From Sporomusa sp. KB1 (lineage in GTDB: Bacteria > Bacillota > Negativicutes > Sporomusales > Sporomusaceae): a stretch of 64,000 nt of DNA. The stretch is from positions 3,089,963 to 3,153,962 of the forward strand of contig NZ_VLKC01000002.1 in NCBI RefSeq assembly GCF_007830295.1. The letters are read 5' to 3'. This document shows positions 8,173-17,268 of the stretch, piece after piece. The translations under genes were made by a program, and so were the position numbers. The notes under the pieces were generated by a model, which was not told the origin of the DNA, did no database searches, and was given only the letters and a program-made list of their open reading frames with translations. Within the stretch, counting starts at the first letter, position 1; each line of letters opens with the position of its first letter.

Positions 8173-9363
8173 ATGAATATTGTTTTACTTCCGTCTCCCC
8201 CATTTGAAGAAATCGGTGGAGTATCGACGCATGTGTTTATGCTAGCAAAGGGGCTTGGTGAACTAGGACATCGTGTTTTTGTAATCAGAGAATATCCGCC
8301 CCGGTGGTTTCGGTGGCCTTTTGTCAGATTACCGGAATTGCTTTTAGAAAAAATCAGTTTGAATTTCGCAAGGAAATATAGACGCAAAGTTGATGATTTG
8401 TATTTTGCAATAGATGCTTTGTGGAAAACAAAGGGTGAGTTGCAAGTACTAAATATACAAAACGTTCAGCATGCGGGAATTGTGAAGTGGTTACGCCGCA
8501 TGACCGGATGTAAAGCAATTTTGACTGTCCATGGATATTTAACCTATGAAGCAGAATCCAGAAAGTGGTGTGTTGTTGGCGATAGAACCCATCAATGGCT
8601 GTGGGCCTTGGAAACTGAAGGCTACGATCAATTTGACGCGATTGTTTGTGTCGGGAGCAGAGCTGGAAGTTACGTGCAGCAGTTCACCCATAAACCGATT
8701 ACAATAATACCTAACGGGTTAGATACTGATTTGTTTAGACCGGCTAGTGGAGACTTTAACCCCAAAACAAAGATTCATATATTGTTTGTGGGTTTATTGC
8801 AGCCTGCAAAAGGTATTATGGACGCGATTCGGGCAATACAAGCATTGGTTAGAGACTATAATCTGAATGTAGTGTTGCGTGTTGCGGGAAAAGGGCTGCA
8901 AGAGCAGGAGGCAAGGCAGTATGTGGCTGAGCAGGGGTTGGGGGATCGAGTGGTTTTCTTGGGTGCACTAAATAAGGAGAAAATGCCGGACTTCTATCGT
9001 AGCGGTGATATGCTTCTATTTCCTTCCAAGCAAGCTGGCCTTTCTGGAAGATCAGAAGAGTCTTCACCGTATGCCGTCCTTGAGGCCATGTCTAGTGGTT
9101 TGCCAATTATAGCGTATCGTACAAGTGCGCTGCAGGAACATGTACAGGACGGGACAACGGGATATTTAGTTGAACCAGGCGATATTGTTTCTTTAGTGAA
9201 GCACGTGCAAGAATTATGCCTTGATACTGAGTTAATGCAAAAAATGGGAAGAGCTGCACGAATATATTGTGAGCAAAATTATTCCCAGAAGAAAATGGCA
9301 GAGCAATATATGAATGTGTACGCACATTGCTTTGGAATGATAGAGAGATTGCATATAAGCTGA
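8173..9363 (+). CDS. GT4-family glycosyltransferase
   Basis: Retaining GT-B glycosyltransferase of 396 residues. The acceptor side opens with IGGVSTHVFMLAKGLGELGH (residues 16-35). The donor domain has FVGLLQPAKGIMDAI and the family EX7E motif (EESSPYAVLEAM, about residues 297-308), followed by a DGTTGYLVEPGD loop. It adds one sugar to the undecaprenyl-linked repeat unit on the cytoplasmic face. ATG is preceded by GGAAGG. It is the first gene after the 7961 promoter. The sugar donor cannot be told from sequence. Confidence 0.88.
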   Translation: MNIVLLPSPPFEEIGGVSTHVFMLAKGLGELGHRVFVIREYPPRWFRWPFVRLPELLLEKISLNFARKYRRKVDDLYFAIDALWKTKGELQVLNIQNVQHAGIVKWLRRMTGCKAILTVHGYLTYEAESRKWCVVGDRTHQWLWALETEGYDQFDAIVCVGSRAGSYVQQFTHKPITIIPNGLDTDLFRPASGDFNPKTKIHILFVGLLQPAKGIMDAIRAIQALVRDYNLNVVLRVAGKGLQEQEARQYVAEQGLGDRVVFLGALNKEKMPDFYRSGDMLLFPSKQAGLSGRSEESSPYAVLEAMSSGLPIIAYRTSALQEHVQDGTTGYLVEPGDIVSLVKHVQELCLDTELMQKMGRAARIYCEQNYSQKKMAEQYMNVYAHCFGMIERLHIS

Positions 9364-9379
9364 TTGGAGGGTTTGCCAG

Positions 9380-10516
9380 ATGCGGGTTGCGATTATATCG
9401 GATATTTCGCCAGGTAATATCGGCGGGGTTGAGCGCTTTACCGTTTCAATTTCGGGAGAATTAAAAAGACGAGATATTGAGATTGATGTATATGATAGGA
9501 GCGCAATCGACAACTGGCAAGATAAGTGGTATGACAAATATTTTATTAACCAACGCAGAAATTTGCAGATTGGAAATGCCGCGGGGAAAAAGATCGCCTC
9601 AAGTCATGCCGACACAGATGTTATTATCCAAAATAGTATAGCAGGCTGGAATTTGCGCAGCAAGACCAATATTCCCCGCATTGTTATTCACCATGGAACT
9701 ATGCGGGGACTTTATCATATTCATCTGCCACCCGATATTTCATGGCAAATGAAGTTGAATCGATATATTGGGTTAATTCGGATGAAGGGGGGAGCAGAGC
9801 AGTATACGGCCGGCGGGGCAACTTCAGTAGCAGTTTCCAGTGCAGTCGCCGAGGAATTAAGACAATATTATACAGGCATTAATCCAATAGTGATTCCTAA
9901 CGGGATTGATACCAGGCACTTCGCTAAGCAGGAACGATCGTATTGCCGACAAAAATATGGAATTGAAATGGATGAGTTTGTTGTTTGCTTCACGGCTAGA
10001 TTTGGCGTACTGGGAAAAGGCTTTGAAGAGTTGCAGGTTCTTGCTGAACTAGCATGGAAAGAGCATCTCCGGATCAAATTTTTAATTGCCACAGATGAAA
10101 TACCATACGGCTGGCCTGCCAACGTTGTGTTTGTAAAAAATGTAAGCTACCAAGAGCTCCCAGAATTATATTCGGCAGCAGATATCTTCGTATTTCCGAC
10201 TCGCTACGAAGGCTGCAGCTATTCTCTACTGGAAGCAATGGCGTGTGAATTGCCAGTTCTAACGACGCGGGTGGGTTATGCTAAAGATTTGTATCGGGAT
10301 ATTCATGAAATCGCTCCATTCATTTTTGAAAAAAATACTGCCGAAGAATATTGGAAAATGGTAAAGCAACTTGTTGACAAGCCAATATTTTTAAGAAAAC
10401 TTGGTATTCTCGGCGCCGAATATGTCCGGTGTCATAATAGTTTGGATGTCATGGTGGATTCTTATGTAAAACTGATCGCGAAAGTGACTACAAGAGAAAG
10501 GCCATTAATGATATAA
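9380..10516 (+). CDS. GT4-family glycosyltransferase
   Basis: GT-B enzyme of 378 residues. GNIGGVERFTVSISGELKRR (about 13-32) marks the acceptor domain, and IPNGIDTRHF and YEGCSYSLLEAMACELPVLT (EX7E) the donor domain. The start has TTGGAGGG upstream, 16 bases after the previous stop, so it is co-transcribed with its neighbours. It acts in repeat-unit assembly, with unknown specificity. Confidence 0.87.
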   Translation: MRVAIISDISPGNIGGVERFTVSISGELKRRDIEIDVYDRSAIDNWQDKWYDKYFINQRRNLQIGNAAGKKIASSHADTDVIIQNSIAGWNLRSKTNIPRIVIHHGTMRGLYHIHLPPDISWQMKLNRYIGLIRMKGGAEQYTAGGATSVAVSSAVAEELRQYYTGINPIVIPNGIDTRHFAKQERSYCRQKYGIEMDEFVVCFTARFGVLGKGFEELQVLAELAWKEHLRIKFLIATDEIPYGWPANVVFVKNVSYQELPELYSAADIFVFPTRYEGCSYSLLEAMACELPVLTTRVGYAKDLYRDIHEIAPFIFEKNTAEEYWKMVKQLVDKPIFLRKLGILGAEYVRCHNSLDVMVDSYVKLIAKVTTRERPLMI

Positions 10517-10524
10517 AAAGTGGC

Positions 10525-11745
10525 GTGAATCAGAAAATGAATATTTGTTTTATCACTCATAACTTGCCTTTTGGAACGTATGAAGCATTCATTATTCCGG
10601 AAATCAAATACATCATAAATTCCGGGCATAGCGTCACCGTTGTTCCTTTTCGCCCAGAGGGGGAGGTTGTCCATCAGGACAGCGAATTTTTGGTAGAGCA
10701 TGCAATAAAACTGCCGCTATTGAACAGCCGGATTATTGTTGGGGCAATACAAGAAGTGTTTAGGAATCCAATAGCAGTTGCCAAAAGTCTTATACCAATA
10801 AGGAAAAGCAAAAATCTATCGATTTTTATAAAGAACCTTGCCGTAGTACCCAAAGCGTTGTGGTTGGCCGGATATCTTCGCAGTACAGGAGTTCCTGACC
10901 ATATTCATGTTCATTGGATCAATGCCAGCGCAACGATGGCCTTGATAACGGCCGCAATATTAGAAATCCCCTGGAGTATTACCGCTCATCGAGGGGATAT
11001 TGCAGTCAATAATCTTATTAGAGAAAAAATTAGATCCTGCTCCTTTGTGAGATGTATCAATGAAAATGGAGCCAATGAGATTCGACGCCTTGTGGAGGAG
11101 TGGGAAAAAATCCATGTGATTCACATGGGTGTTGAATTGCCAAACGAAACTGAAATTCAGCCAACGATATGGAAGGCTGGTAATCGCAACTTCAGAATTC
11201 TTATGCCAGCCAATTTTGTCGAAGTAAAAGGCCACATTTACCTTGTTCAGGCAATTCAGCAGCTGCGTTCTCAAGGGGTGGCGGTCCAGGTTGATCTGGC
11301 CGGCGAAGGCAAGCTTAAAGAACAGATTCAAGTACAGGTAAGAGAAGCAGGCCTTACAGACTGCATTGATTTTCTTGGACAGATATCACATTCGGTTTTA
11401 CTTGAAAGCCTTTTTTCCGGGGTGTATGCTTGTGTCGTTTTACCAAGTATTGTAACAGAAAAGGGAGATAAAGAGGGAATTCCCGTTTCGCTTATAGAAG
11501 CAATGGCGGCAGGCGTGGCTGTTGTCTCGACAGTAACGGGCGGCATACCTGAACTTTGCATTGAAGGAACGGCCCTCCTTGTGCCGGCAAAAGATTCACA
11601 GGCACTGGCAGAAGCATTACTGCTTATTATACATGACGCAAGTATAAGGATAAGTATGATTGCATTGGCAAAAAAACGGGTTAAGGAACAATTTTCCATT
11701 GATATAAATGGCTCGAAATTGATGGAAGTTATTGCAAACTATTGA
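10525..11745 (+). CDS. GT4-family glycosyltransferase
   Basis: GT-B enzyme of about 406 residues. The N-domain contains HVHWINASATMALITA and SITAHRGDI; the C-domain has ANFVEVKGHIYLVQAI, DLAGEGKLKEQI and the EX7E region EGIPVSLIEAMAAGVAVVST. The GTG start at 10525 and the ATG at 10537 (MNICFITHN) are both possible; neither has a strong ribosome site, and ATG fits homologous N-termini better. It follows the previous gene by eight bases. Confidence 0.85.
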   Translation: MNQKMNICFITHNLPFGTYEAFIIPEIKYIINSGHSVTVVPFRPEGEVVHQDSEFLVEHAIKLPLLNSRIIVGAIQEVFRNPIAVAKSLIPIRKSKNLSIFIKNLAVVPKALWLAGYLRSTGVPDHIHVHWINASATMALITAAILEIPWSITAHRGDIAVNNLIREKIRSCSFVRCINENGANEIRRLVEEWEKIHVIHMGVELPNETEIQPTIWKAGNRNFRILMPANFVEVKGHIYLVQAIQQLRSQGVAVQVDLAGEGKLKEQIQVQVREAGLTDCIDFLGQISHSVLLESLFSGVYACVVLPSIVTEKGDKEGIPVSLIEAMAAGVAVVSTVTGGIPELCIEGTALLVPAKDSQALAEALLLIIHDASIRISMIALAKKRVKEQFSIDINGSKLMEVIANY

Positions 11746-11868
11746 TGAAACGAGCCTGCTTTTATTGGCCCGTTCGTTTTGTATGGAAACATGTGATGAA
11801 GTGAAGTACCAAATTGATCCGGTTCAAAAACGCTGGGATAATTCATTAGTTTGGAAAGAAGGTGTAGC

Positions 11869-13239
11869 TTGGGTACACAATTTCCAGGATTGCGTAGATT
11901 GATCTTATTTGTTGGAGATATGGCAATTGTTGCAGTTTCATCTTACATAGCAATGTGTATTGTTGTTGCCTATAGCGCTGTTGATCTTGATATCGAGCTT
12001 TATCACAGAATGCTACCAGTCATGCTAAGCATTGTCGGATTATTGGTGGTTTTTGAAGGGTTGCTTTCATTGAAGCGCAAGAAACAAATCGAAGTAATGC
12101 TTGATTTGGCGATAGCAATGGTGAAGATGTTCATTATTATGATGGCCATTAGTTTTTTCCTGAGAGAGTTTGCTTATTCCCGCAGTATTTTAATACTTGC
12201 GACGATGATTCAATTTGTTGGTCTGGCATTTTGGTATAGCTTGTGGTGGCAGTTCGAACACCATGAGATGATTCCCCGTAAGGTTTTGGTTATGGGATCG
12301 GTCGATGAAAACCACCGACTACTCACCCATCTGCGTACTAATACATACCTTAAGGATCATGTGAAATATATTTGTCCTGACTATGACGGCGGGCAATGGA
12401 GAGCATTCATTAAAGATGTTGACTTGGTAATCCTTTCTACTGAAATGCATCTTAACCAGAAAGCAGAAATGCTGCATTATTGTCAAATAAATAACAAACA
12501 AGTGTTTATCCTACCAAACTTCTACGAATTATACTGCAGCAAAGTTGATTTGGATAAAATTGACGATATCCCTGTCTTTCGACCACGTTATTTGGGACCC
12601 ACCGCGGAGCAGCGAATTTTGAAGCGTTTTCTGGATATTTCTATTGCGACAATTGTTACAGTGGCCTTGATTCCGATTTTTGTACTGATAGCCATCGCCA
12701 TAAGAGTGGATAGTCCTGGTCCGATATTCTTCACCCAAAGGCGCGTCGGTCAATACGAAAAAGAATTTAGCATTTTTAAATTCCGTACGATGTGCGTCGA
12801 TGCCGAAAAACAAACCGGCCCTGTTTTAGCGACAATCGATGACCCGCGCATTACCAGGGTAGGGCGTTTTATCCGGGCGACGCGTATTGATGAGCTCCCT
12901 CAATTGATTAATGTACTCATCGGTAATATGAGTATCGTGGGTCCACGGCCGGAGCGAGCCTTTTTTGTCGAGATGCTGAAAAAAGAACTGCCTGAATATA
13001 TTCATCGCAGTAACGTGAAACCTGGAATTACCGGGATGGCCCAGGTCTATGGCAAATACAATACTTCACCTTATTCTAAGTTGATTTACGATCTAATTTA
13101 CATACAGAAATGCAACGTACTAACTGACTTGATGATTATGTTGAAAACAGTTCGGGTGTTAGTTTACAAAGAGCACTCAGAGGGCGTTGGTGCTGAGTGC
13201 CCTAAACGAAATACTAGTGATGTGCTAAATAAAATGTAA
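11869..13239 (+). CDS. Polyprenyl-phosphate glycosyl-1-phosphate transferase (WcaJ/WbaP type)
   Basis: Initiating enzyme that transfers a sugar-1-phosphate to undecaprenyl phosphate. Four N-terminal membrane segments (about residues 10-125) and a CoA-binding-like soluble domain precede the catalytic bacterial sugar transferase domain: KRFLDISIA, DSPGPIFFTQRRVG, FKFRTM, ATRIDELPQL, GNMSIVGPRPE and KPGITGMAQV. The start is TTG 11869, with GAAGGTG six bases upstream; another in-frame TTG lies at 11851. It supplies the lipid-linked primer for the neighbouring GT4 enzymes. Confidence 0.9.
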   Translation: MGTQFPGLRRLILFVGDMAIVAVSSYIAMCIVVAYSAVDLDIELYHRMLPVMLSIVGLLVVFEGLLSLKRKKQIEVMLDLAIAMVKMFIIMMAISFFLREFAYSRSILILATMIQFVGLAFWYSLWWQFEHHEMIPRKVLVMGSVDENHRLLTHLRTNTYLKDHVKYICPDYDGGQWRAFIKDVDLVILSTEMHLNQKAEMLHYCQINNKQVFILPNFYELYCSKVDLDKIDDIPVFRPRYLGPTAEQRILKRFLDISIATIVTVALIPIFVLIAIAIRVDSPGPIFFTQRRVGQYEKEFSIFKFRTMCVDAEKQTGPVLATIDDPRITRVGRFIRATRIDELPQLINVLIGNMSIVGPRPERAFFVEMLKKELPEYIHRSNVKPGITGMAQVYGKYNTSPYSKLIYDLIYIQKCNVLTDLMIMLKTVRVLVYKEHSEGVGAECPKRNTSDVLNKM

Positions 13240-13337
13240 TAGAATGTAATAGAATGGGAAAATGTTTTGGTTTGTTGCGATTTTGATAACATGAAATCAC
13301 TGTCGAGAAAGTCATCTTGATTGAGGAAGGTGTCTAT

Positions 13338-13697
13338 GTGGATTATCACGAGAAGCGTGAATGGGGACGAATCAGGGTTTCTCAAGCGTTAATACTGCGA
13401 TCTGAAAAGAATCCGAAGCAAGCTTACCATGCCGTTGCAATTGATGTATCGGAGGAAAATATCGGGATTGAAACCAATGCGCGATTATCACTGGGAGAAT
13501 GCATACAGCTGGAATTGGAATCTGAGAGCAAACCAATAGTAGTCCAAGCAATTGTCAAGCGAATTTTTAATAATAGATATGGTTGTACATTTACCGATGC
13601 TGACTTCGGAAGGATTTTTGATTATTATGTTAATATGTTCGGAATCATGCTGGAAGAGTTGAAGGTTCAGGGAAAGCACCTATTGATGATGATTTAA
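13338..13697 (+). CDS. Stand-alone PilZ-domain c-di-GMP receptor
   Basis: Small protein of about 120 residues that reads as a single PilZ domain. The N-terminal RxxxR (REWGR) is followed about 30 residues later by IDVSEENIGIE, matching the (D/N)xSxxG region with a small insertion, and by a final Gly strand (NNRYGCTFTD). These two elements bind c-di-GMP in the family. GTG 13338 has GAGGAAGG upstream; an in-frame TTG exists at 13317. Its position inside the polysaccharide locus suggests that it controls a glycosyltransferase or the export step. Confidence 0.8.
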   Translation: MDYHEKREWGRIRVSQALILRSEKNPKQAYHAVAIDVSEENIGIETNARLSLGECIQLELESESKPIVVQAIVKRIFNNRYGCTFTDADFGRIFDYYVNMFGIMLEELKVQGKHLLMMI

Positions 13698-13780
13698 TTT
13701 TGATATTTAACTAGGACGCGCGATTGCCGAAATAATAGTATCTGATTGTTACTATGGACCGTAAAGCGGGAGGTATTTGG

Positions 13781-15076
13781 ATGAATGTGGTAGAGGATAA
13801 GCAGGATATGCGAATTAAAAATGTATGGTTTTTTCACCACTACGCCGTATTACCTTCTATGAGCGGGCAGATAAGACCATTTAACTTTGGGAAGCTGCTC
13901 AAGGAATCAGGTTTTGATGCGACGGTTTTTGCGGCCTCTTATCTTCATCATTCTGATGTTAATTTGATAAAAGACGGCCGCAAGTACTTGCTAAATAATG
14001 AATATGGCGTCCCATTTGTTTTTATGAATACTCCATCTTCAGCAAGCGGTCTGGTTGCCCGTATTAAAAATATGGCAACCTTTTATTTTAGCTTGTTGAA
14101 GCATTCCAAACAGTATGCAAAAGAGTATGGGAAGCCTGATGTTATCATTGCTTCCAGTCCACATCCGTTGACGATGATTGCCGGCATCCGAGTGGCCAGA
14201 AAATTTAAGATTCCATGTATTTGCGAAGTTCGTGATTTGTGGCCTGAAGCTATATTTGCGTTTGGCAAGTTGAAGGAGCATAGTCTGCTAGGAAAATTAT
14301 TAACCACTGGCGAACATTGGATTTATAGAAATGCCGACGCACTAATTTTCACCAAGGAAGGTGATACAGATTATATAAAAGCGCACAAATGGGATACCGG
14401 CAATGGCGGGGACATTGACCTGACGAAATGTCACTATATCAACAATGGCGTGAACATAGAGGCTTTTTTAAAGAACATTGCCGATAACCCTATTAAGGAT
14501 ACAGACCTGCTTGATAATAAATTTCATGTTGTATATATCGGCTCAATTCGGCCGGTTAATGATGTTAGTATGCTGGTGGATGCAGCCGTTTTGCTGAAAG
14601 AGCATAGCGATATTCAGTTTCTTATCTACGGTGACGGCAATCAAAAAGAAGATCTGGAGCAGCGTGTGCTTGACGAGGGACTGACCAATGTAAAAATGAA
14701 AGGATATGTGGATAGACGATTTATTCCCTATGTCTTGAGCAAATCATCAGTAAACATTTTGAACTATTCCCAGTCCAAGTACAACTGGACAAGGGGGAAT
14801 AGCTCTAATAAATTATTTGAGTATATGGCATCAGGCAAACCAATTATTTCGACGATAAAAATGGGATACTGCATCTTAGAAAAGTACCAATGCGGTCTTT
14901 CATTAGAAGCATCAACCCCGGAAGAACTCGCAAGGACGATATTGAAGGTGCATGATATGCCACAAGAGCAGTATGAGGAGATGGGCAGGAATGCGCAAAC
15001 CGGTGCTGCGAGTTTCGACTATAAGGCGTTGACTGCAAAATTAATTGCAGTAATTGAGAGTGCTTCTGGGAAATAG
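13781..15076 (+). CDS. GT4-family glycosyltransferase (WbuB-like)
   Basis: GT-B enzyme of 431 residues. It opens with FFHHYAVLPSMSGQIRP, then VIIASSPHPLTMIAG and CEVRDLWPEAI, which resembles WbuB/FnlC-type transferases of amino-deoxy sugars. The donor domain has YIGSIRPVNDVSMLVDA and LFEYMASGKPII. ATG 13781 lies eight bases after GGGAGG; an upstream in-frame ATG at 13754 has no ribosome site. The WbuB resemblance is a hint at an N-acetylated 6-deoxysugar, not proof. Confidence 0.82.
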   Translation: MNVVEDKQDMRIKNVWFFHHYAVLPSMSGQIRPFNFGKLLKESGFDATVFAASYLHHSDVNLIKDGRKYLLNNEYGVPFVFMNTPSSASGLVARIKNMATFYFSLLKHSKQYAKEYGKPDVIIASSPHPLTMIAGIRVARKFKIPCICEVRDLWPEAIFAFGKLKEHSLLGKLLTTGEHWIYRNADALIFTKEGDTDYIKAHKWDTGNGGDIDLTKCHYINNGVNIEAFLKNIADNPIKDTDLLDNKFHVVYIGSIRPVNDVSMLVDAAVLLKEHSDIQFLIYGDGNQKEDLEQRVLDEGLTNVKMKGYVDRRFIPYVLSKSSVNILNYSQSKYNWTRGNSSNKLFEYMASGKPIISTIKMGYCILEKYQCGLSLEASTPEELARTILKVHDMPQEQYEEMGRNAQTGAASFDYKALTAKLIAVIESASGK

Positions 15077-15121
15077 TGATTAAATTAATCCAGATAGTTT
15101 TGAAGGTTGAAGGTGCATGTG

Positions 15122-16015
15122 ATGACTTCACTAGAAAAATTGTTTATTTTCAAACAATGGTTTATTGCTTTCAGAAAGAAACAGCCTTTTTCTGCGCCCT
15201 TGGCTATGAATGGTTTTCAAATTATTCGTCCACCGGCAGGAAGATTTTTTGCCGACCCTTTTGTTATTGAAAATGAAGGAAAAAATTATATTTTTTTTGA
15301 AGACTACCGCCTAAGAACTCGCAAGGGTGTTATTAGTTGCATAGAGATTGATAAACAAGGCAATTGTTCAGAGCCCCGGAATATTTTAGAGAAAGACTAC
15401 CACCTGGCATATCCCTTTTTGTTAAAAACAGAGCAAGGAATATTTATGATCCCGGATACAAGCGCAAATAATACGATAGAGCTTTATGAGGCAGTGAAAT
15501 TTCCCTATCAATGGGTCCTAAAAAGAGTGATGATGAGCGGATTCAGGGCAAGTGATTCAACGATATATCCACATAATGGAAAATGGTGGCTATTTACTAA
15601 TGTAATGAATCCGCGTGAGCCGGCAGGAAAGGGAGAACTTTACGTTTTTTATGCCGATTCGTTGTTTAGTGAGTGGCAACCCCATAGGCGCAATCCAGTC
15701 AATCAAGATCCTCGAACTGCTCGTCCGGCAGGCAATATCTTTTTTCACGATGGAAAAATAATCAGACCGTCCCAAAATTGTTCTTTACAATACGGAGCAT
15801 CAATTATGGTTAATGCGATTACGCGCCTGACAGAAACGGAATATTTAGAACAACATTTATTTGAGATTGGACCGGAGTGGTATCAAAACAACCGAAGGCT
15901 GCACACCTATAATTCTAATGATCATTGGGAAGTGATTGATGGACTTATCGATATCGTCGATATTTTCAAACCAGTCCGATGGTTGTCGAGTTTATTTCAT
16001 AGGAGATACAAATGA
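15122..16015 (+). CDS. Predicted five-bladed beta-propeller protein of the polysaccharide locus (GINT1-N-like)
   Basis: Protein of 297 residues without signal peptide. GRFFADPFVIENEGKNYIFF, then AYPFLLKTEQGIFMIPDTS and SDSTIYPHNGKWWLFTN repeat the aromatic beta-blade pattern seen in GH43/GH68-type propellers and in the N-terminal region of glucosamine inositolphosphorylceramide transferase-like and formyltransferase-linked bacterial proteins. Its activity is uncertain; sugar binding or modification of the repeat unit is plausible. ATG 15122 has GAAGGTG upstream. Its stop overlaps the region of the next start. Confidence 0.6.
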   Translation: MTSLEKLFIFKQWFIAFRKKQPFSAPLAMNGFQIIRPPAGRFFADPFVIENEGKNYIFFEDYRLRTRKGVISCIEIDKQGNCSEPRNILEKDYHLAYPFLLKTEQGIFMIPDTSANNTIELYEAVKFPYQWVLKRVMMSGFRASDSTIYPHNGKWWLFTNVMNPREPAGKGELYVFYADSLFSEWQPHRRNPVNQDPRTARPAGNIFFHDGKIIRPSQNCSLQYGASIMVNAITRLTETEYLEQHLFEIGPEWYQNNRRLHTYNSNDHWEVIDGLIDIVDIFKPVRWLSSLFHRRYK

Positions 16016-17173
16016 ATGAAAAGAGTAACTATTCTTTCCTCTGCCGATCCGCGGCAAAAGCGCGGATTACAGGTCGTTGCGCTTACCCACGCCAAGAGTT
16101 TGCGCAAGTATGGATTGGAAACAGTTCTATTTTGTCCGAGCCCCCAATATGAGTCATTCGAGTTGGAAGGTGTGCCGGTATATACTTTCGCTTTTCAGAG
16201 ACGAAGCAGCTCATTACTAAATTTTGTGACTATGATGGATAATTGTTGGCGTGGATGGAAAGGGCATTTTGGCAAACAGGAACCCGATATTCTTCACGGG
16301 CATGATTATATGACGTACTATTTTTTAAGTAATTACCTATCCAAGAAAGTCAATAAAATATTTACCGTTCACGATCCGATGATTTACCATCATAAAATGT
16401 TAGGCCGGTTGCCCCAGGGCTTAAGCTTAAAAGAAAGAATGATGACTCATATTGAAAATACAGTGTATGCCCGCAGCTCGAAAATCCATTGTATTTCAGA
16501 ATATACGCGAATTCGAATTGCTAATAAAGAAGCGCTGGCTCCAAAGCTTAAAATAGTAGCTGATTGGGTTGATATGGACAAATTCGTACTGCCGGTCAAT
16601 AAAACTCAGGAGCGTTTGAAATTTGGTTTCGGGTCCAATGATTTTGTTATTTACACGCTTCGTGGTTTGCAGGCTCGAATGGGCATAGGTAATTTGATCC
16701 AGGGCTTTAAGTTAATCAAAGACAGCATTCCTTGCGCGAAACTCATTATTGGAGGGAAAGGAGCCCTGCGTAACGAGTTGGAAGAGTTGGTGAGATGTCT
16801 GGATATTTCAGATTCGGTCACATTTCTCGGATATGTGCCTGAGGATGAAGTCGTTCCCAGGTATCAAGCCGCAGATGTTGTTATCATGCCTTCCATTGAT
16901 GGTGAAGGTTTTGGGTTGCCTGTTCTCGAATCTATGGCTTGCGGAACTCCCGTTCTAGCTACGCCAGCCTGTGCGCTACCTGAAGTGTTGCGTGGGAAAC
17001 AGGAACGATTGTTTTCTGGTATTTTTCCAGAAAACATTGCAGCTGGCATCATGTCTTTTTACCGGCTATGGCAAGCAAATGGAGTTAATCCAAACGCTGA
17101 AAGACAATATGTGCTGGAGCAGTTTGCTGAGGACAAGCTGATTAAATTAATACTGGATGATTATGAAGGGTAA
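16016..17173 (+). CDS. GT4-family glycosyltransferase
   Basis: GT-B enzyme of 385 residues. The N-domain has KRGLQVVALTHAKSLRKYG and DILHGHDYMTYYF; the C-domain has TLRGLQARMGIGNLIQGF, IIGGKGALRNELEEL and GEGFGLPVLESMACGTPVLA (EX7E). ATG directly follows the previous stop, with AGGAGA nine bases upstream. It is the fifth GT4 of the locus. Together with the initiating transferase, this suggests a repeat unit of about six sugars. Confidence 0.87.
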   Translation: MKRVTILSSADPRQKRGLQVVALTHAKSLRKYGLETVLFCPSPQYESFELEGVPVYTFAFQRRSSSLLNFVTMMDNCWRGWKGHFGKQEPDILHGHDYMTYYFLSNYLSKKVNKIFTVHDPMIYHHKMLGRLPQGLSLKERMMTHIENTVYARSSKIHCISEYTRIRIANKEALAPKLKIVADWVDMDKFVLPVNKTQERLKFGFGSNDFVIYTLRGLQARMGIGNLIQGFKLIKDSIPCAKLIIGGKGALRNELEELVRCLDISDSVTFLGYVPEDEVVPRYQAADVVIMPSIDGEGFGLPVLESMACGTPVLATPACALPEVLRGKQERLFSGIFPENIAAGIMSFYRLWQANGVNPNAERQYVLEQFAEDKLIKLILDDYEG

Positions 17174-17268
17174 TTGGTTTCGATTCTTAGCACAGACACT
17201 GACGATATTGAAACACGCAGGTTTCCTTTGACTTATGCAAGAGTGTGAGGGAGAGTGGGAGCTTATTC

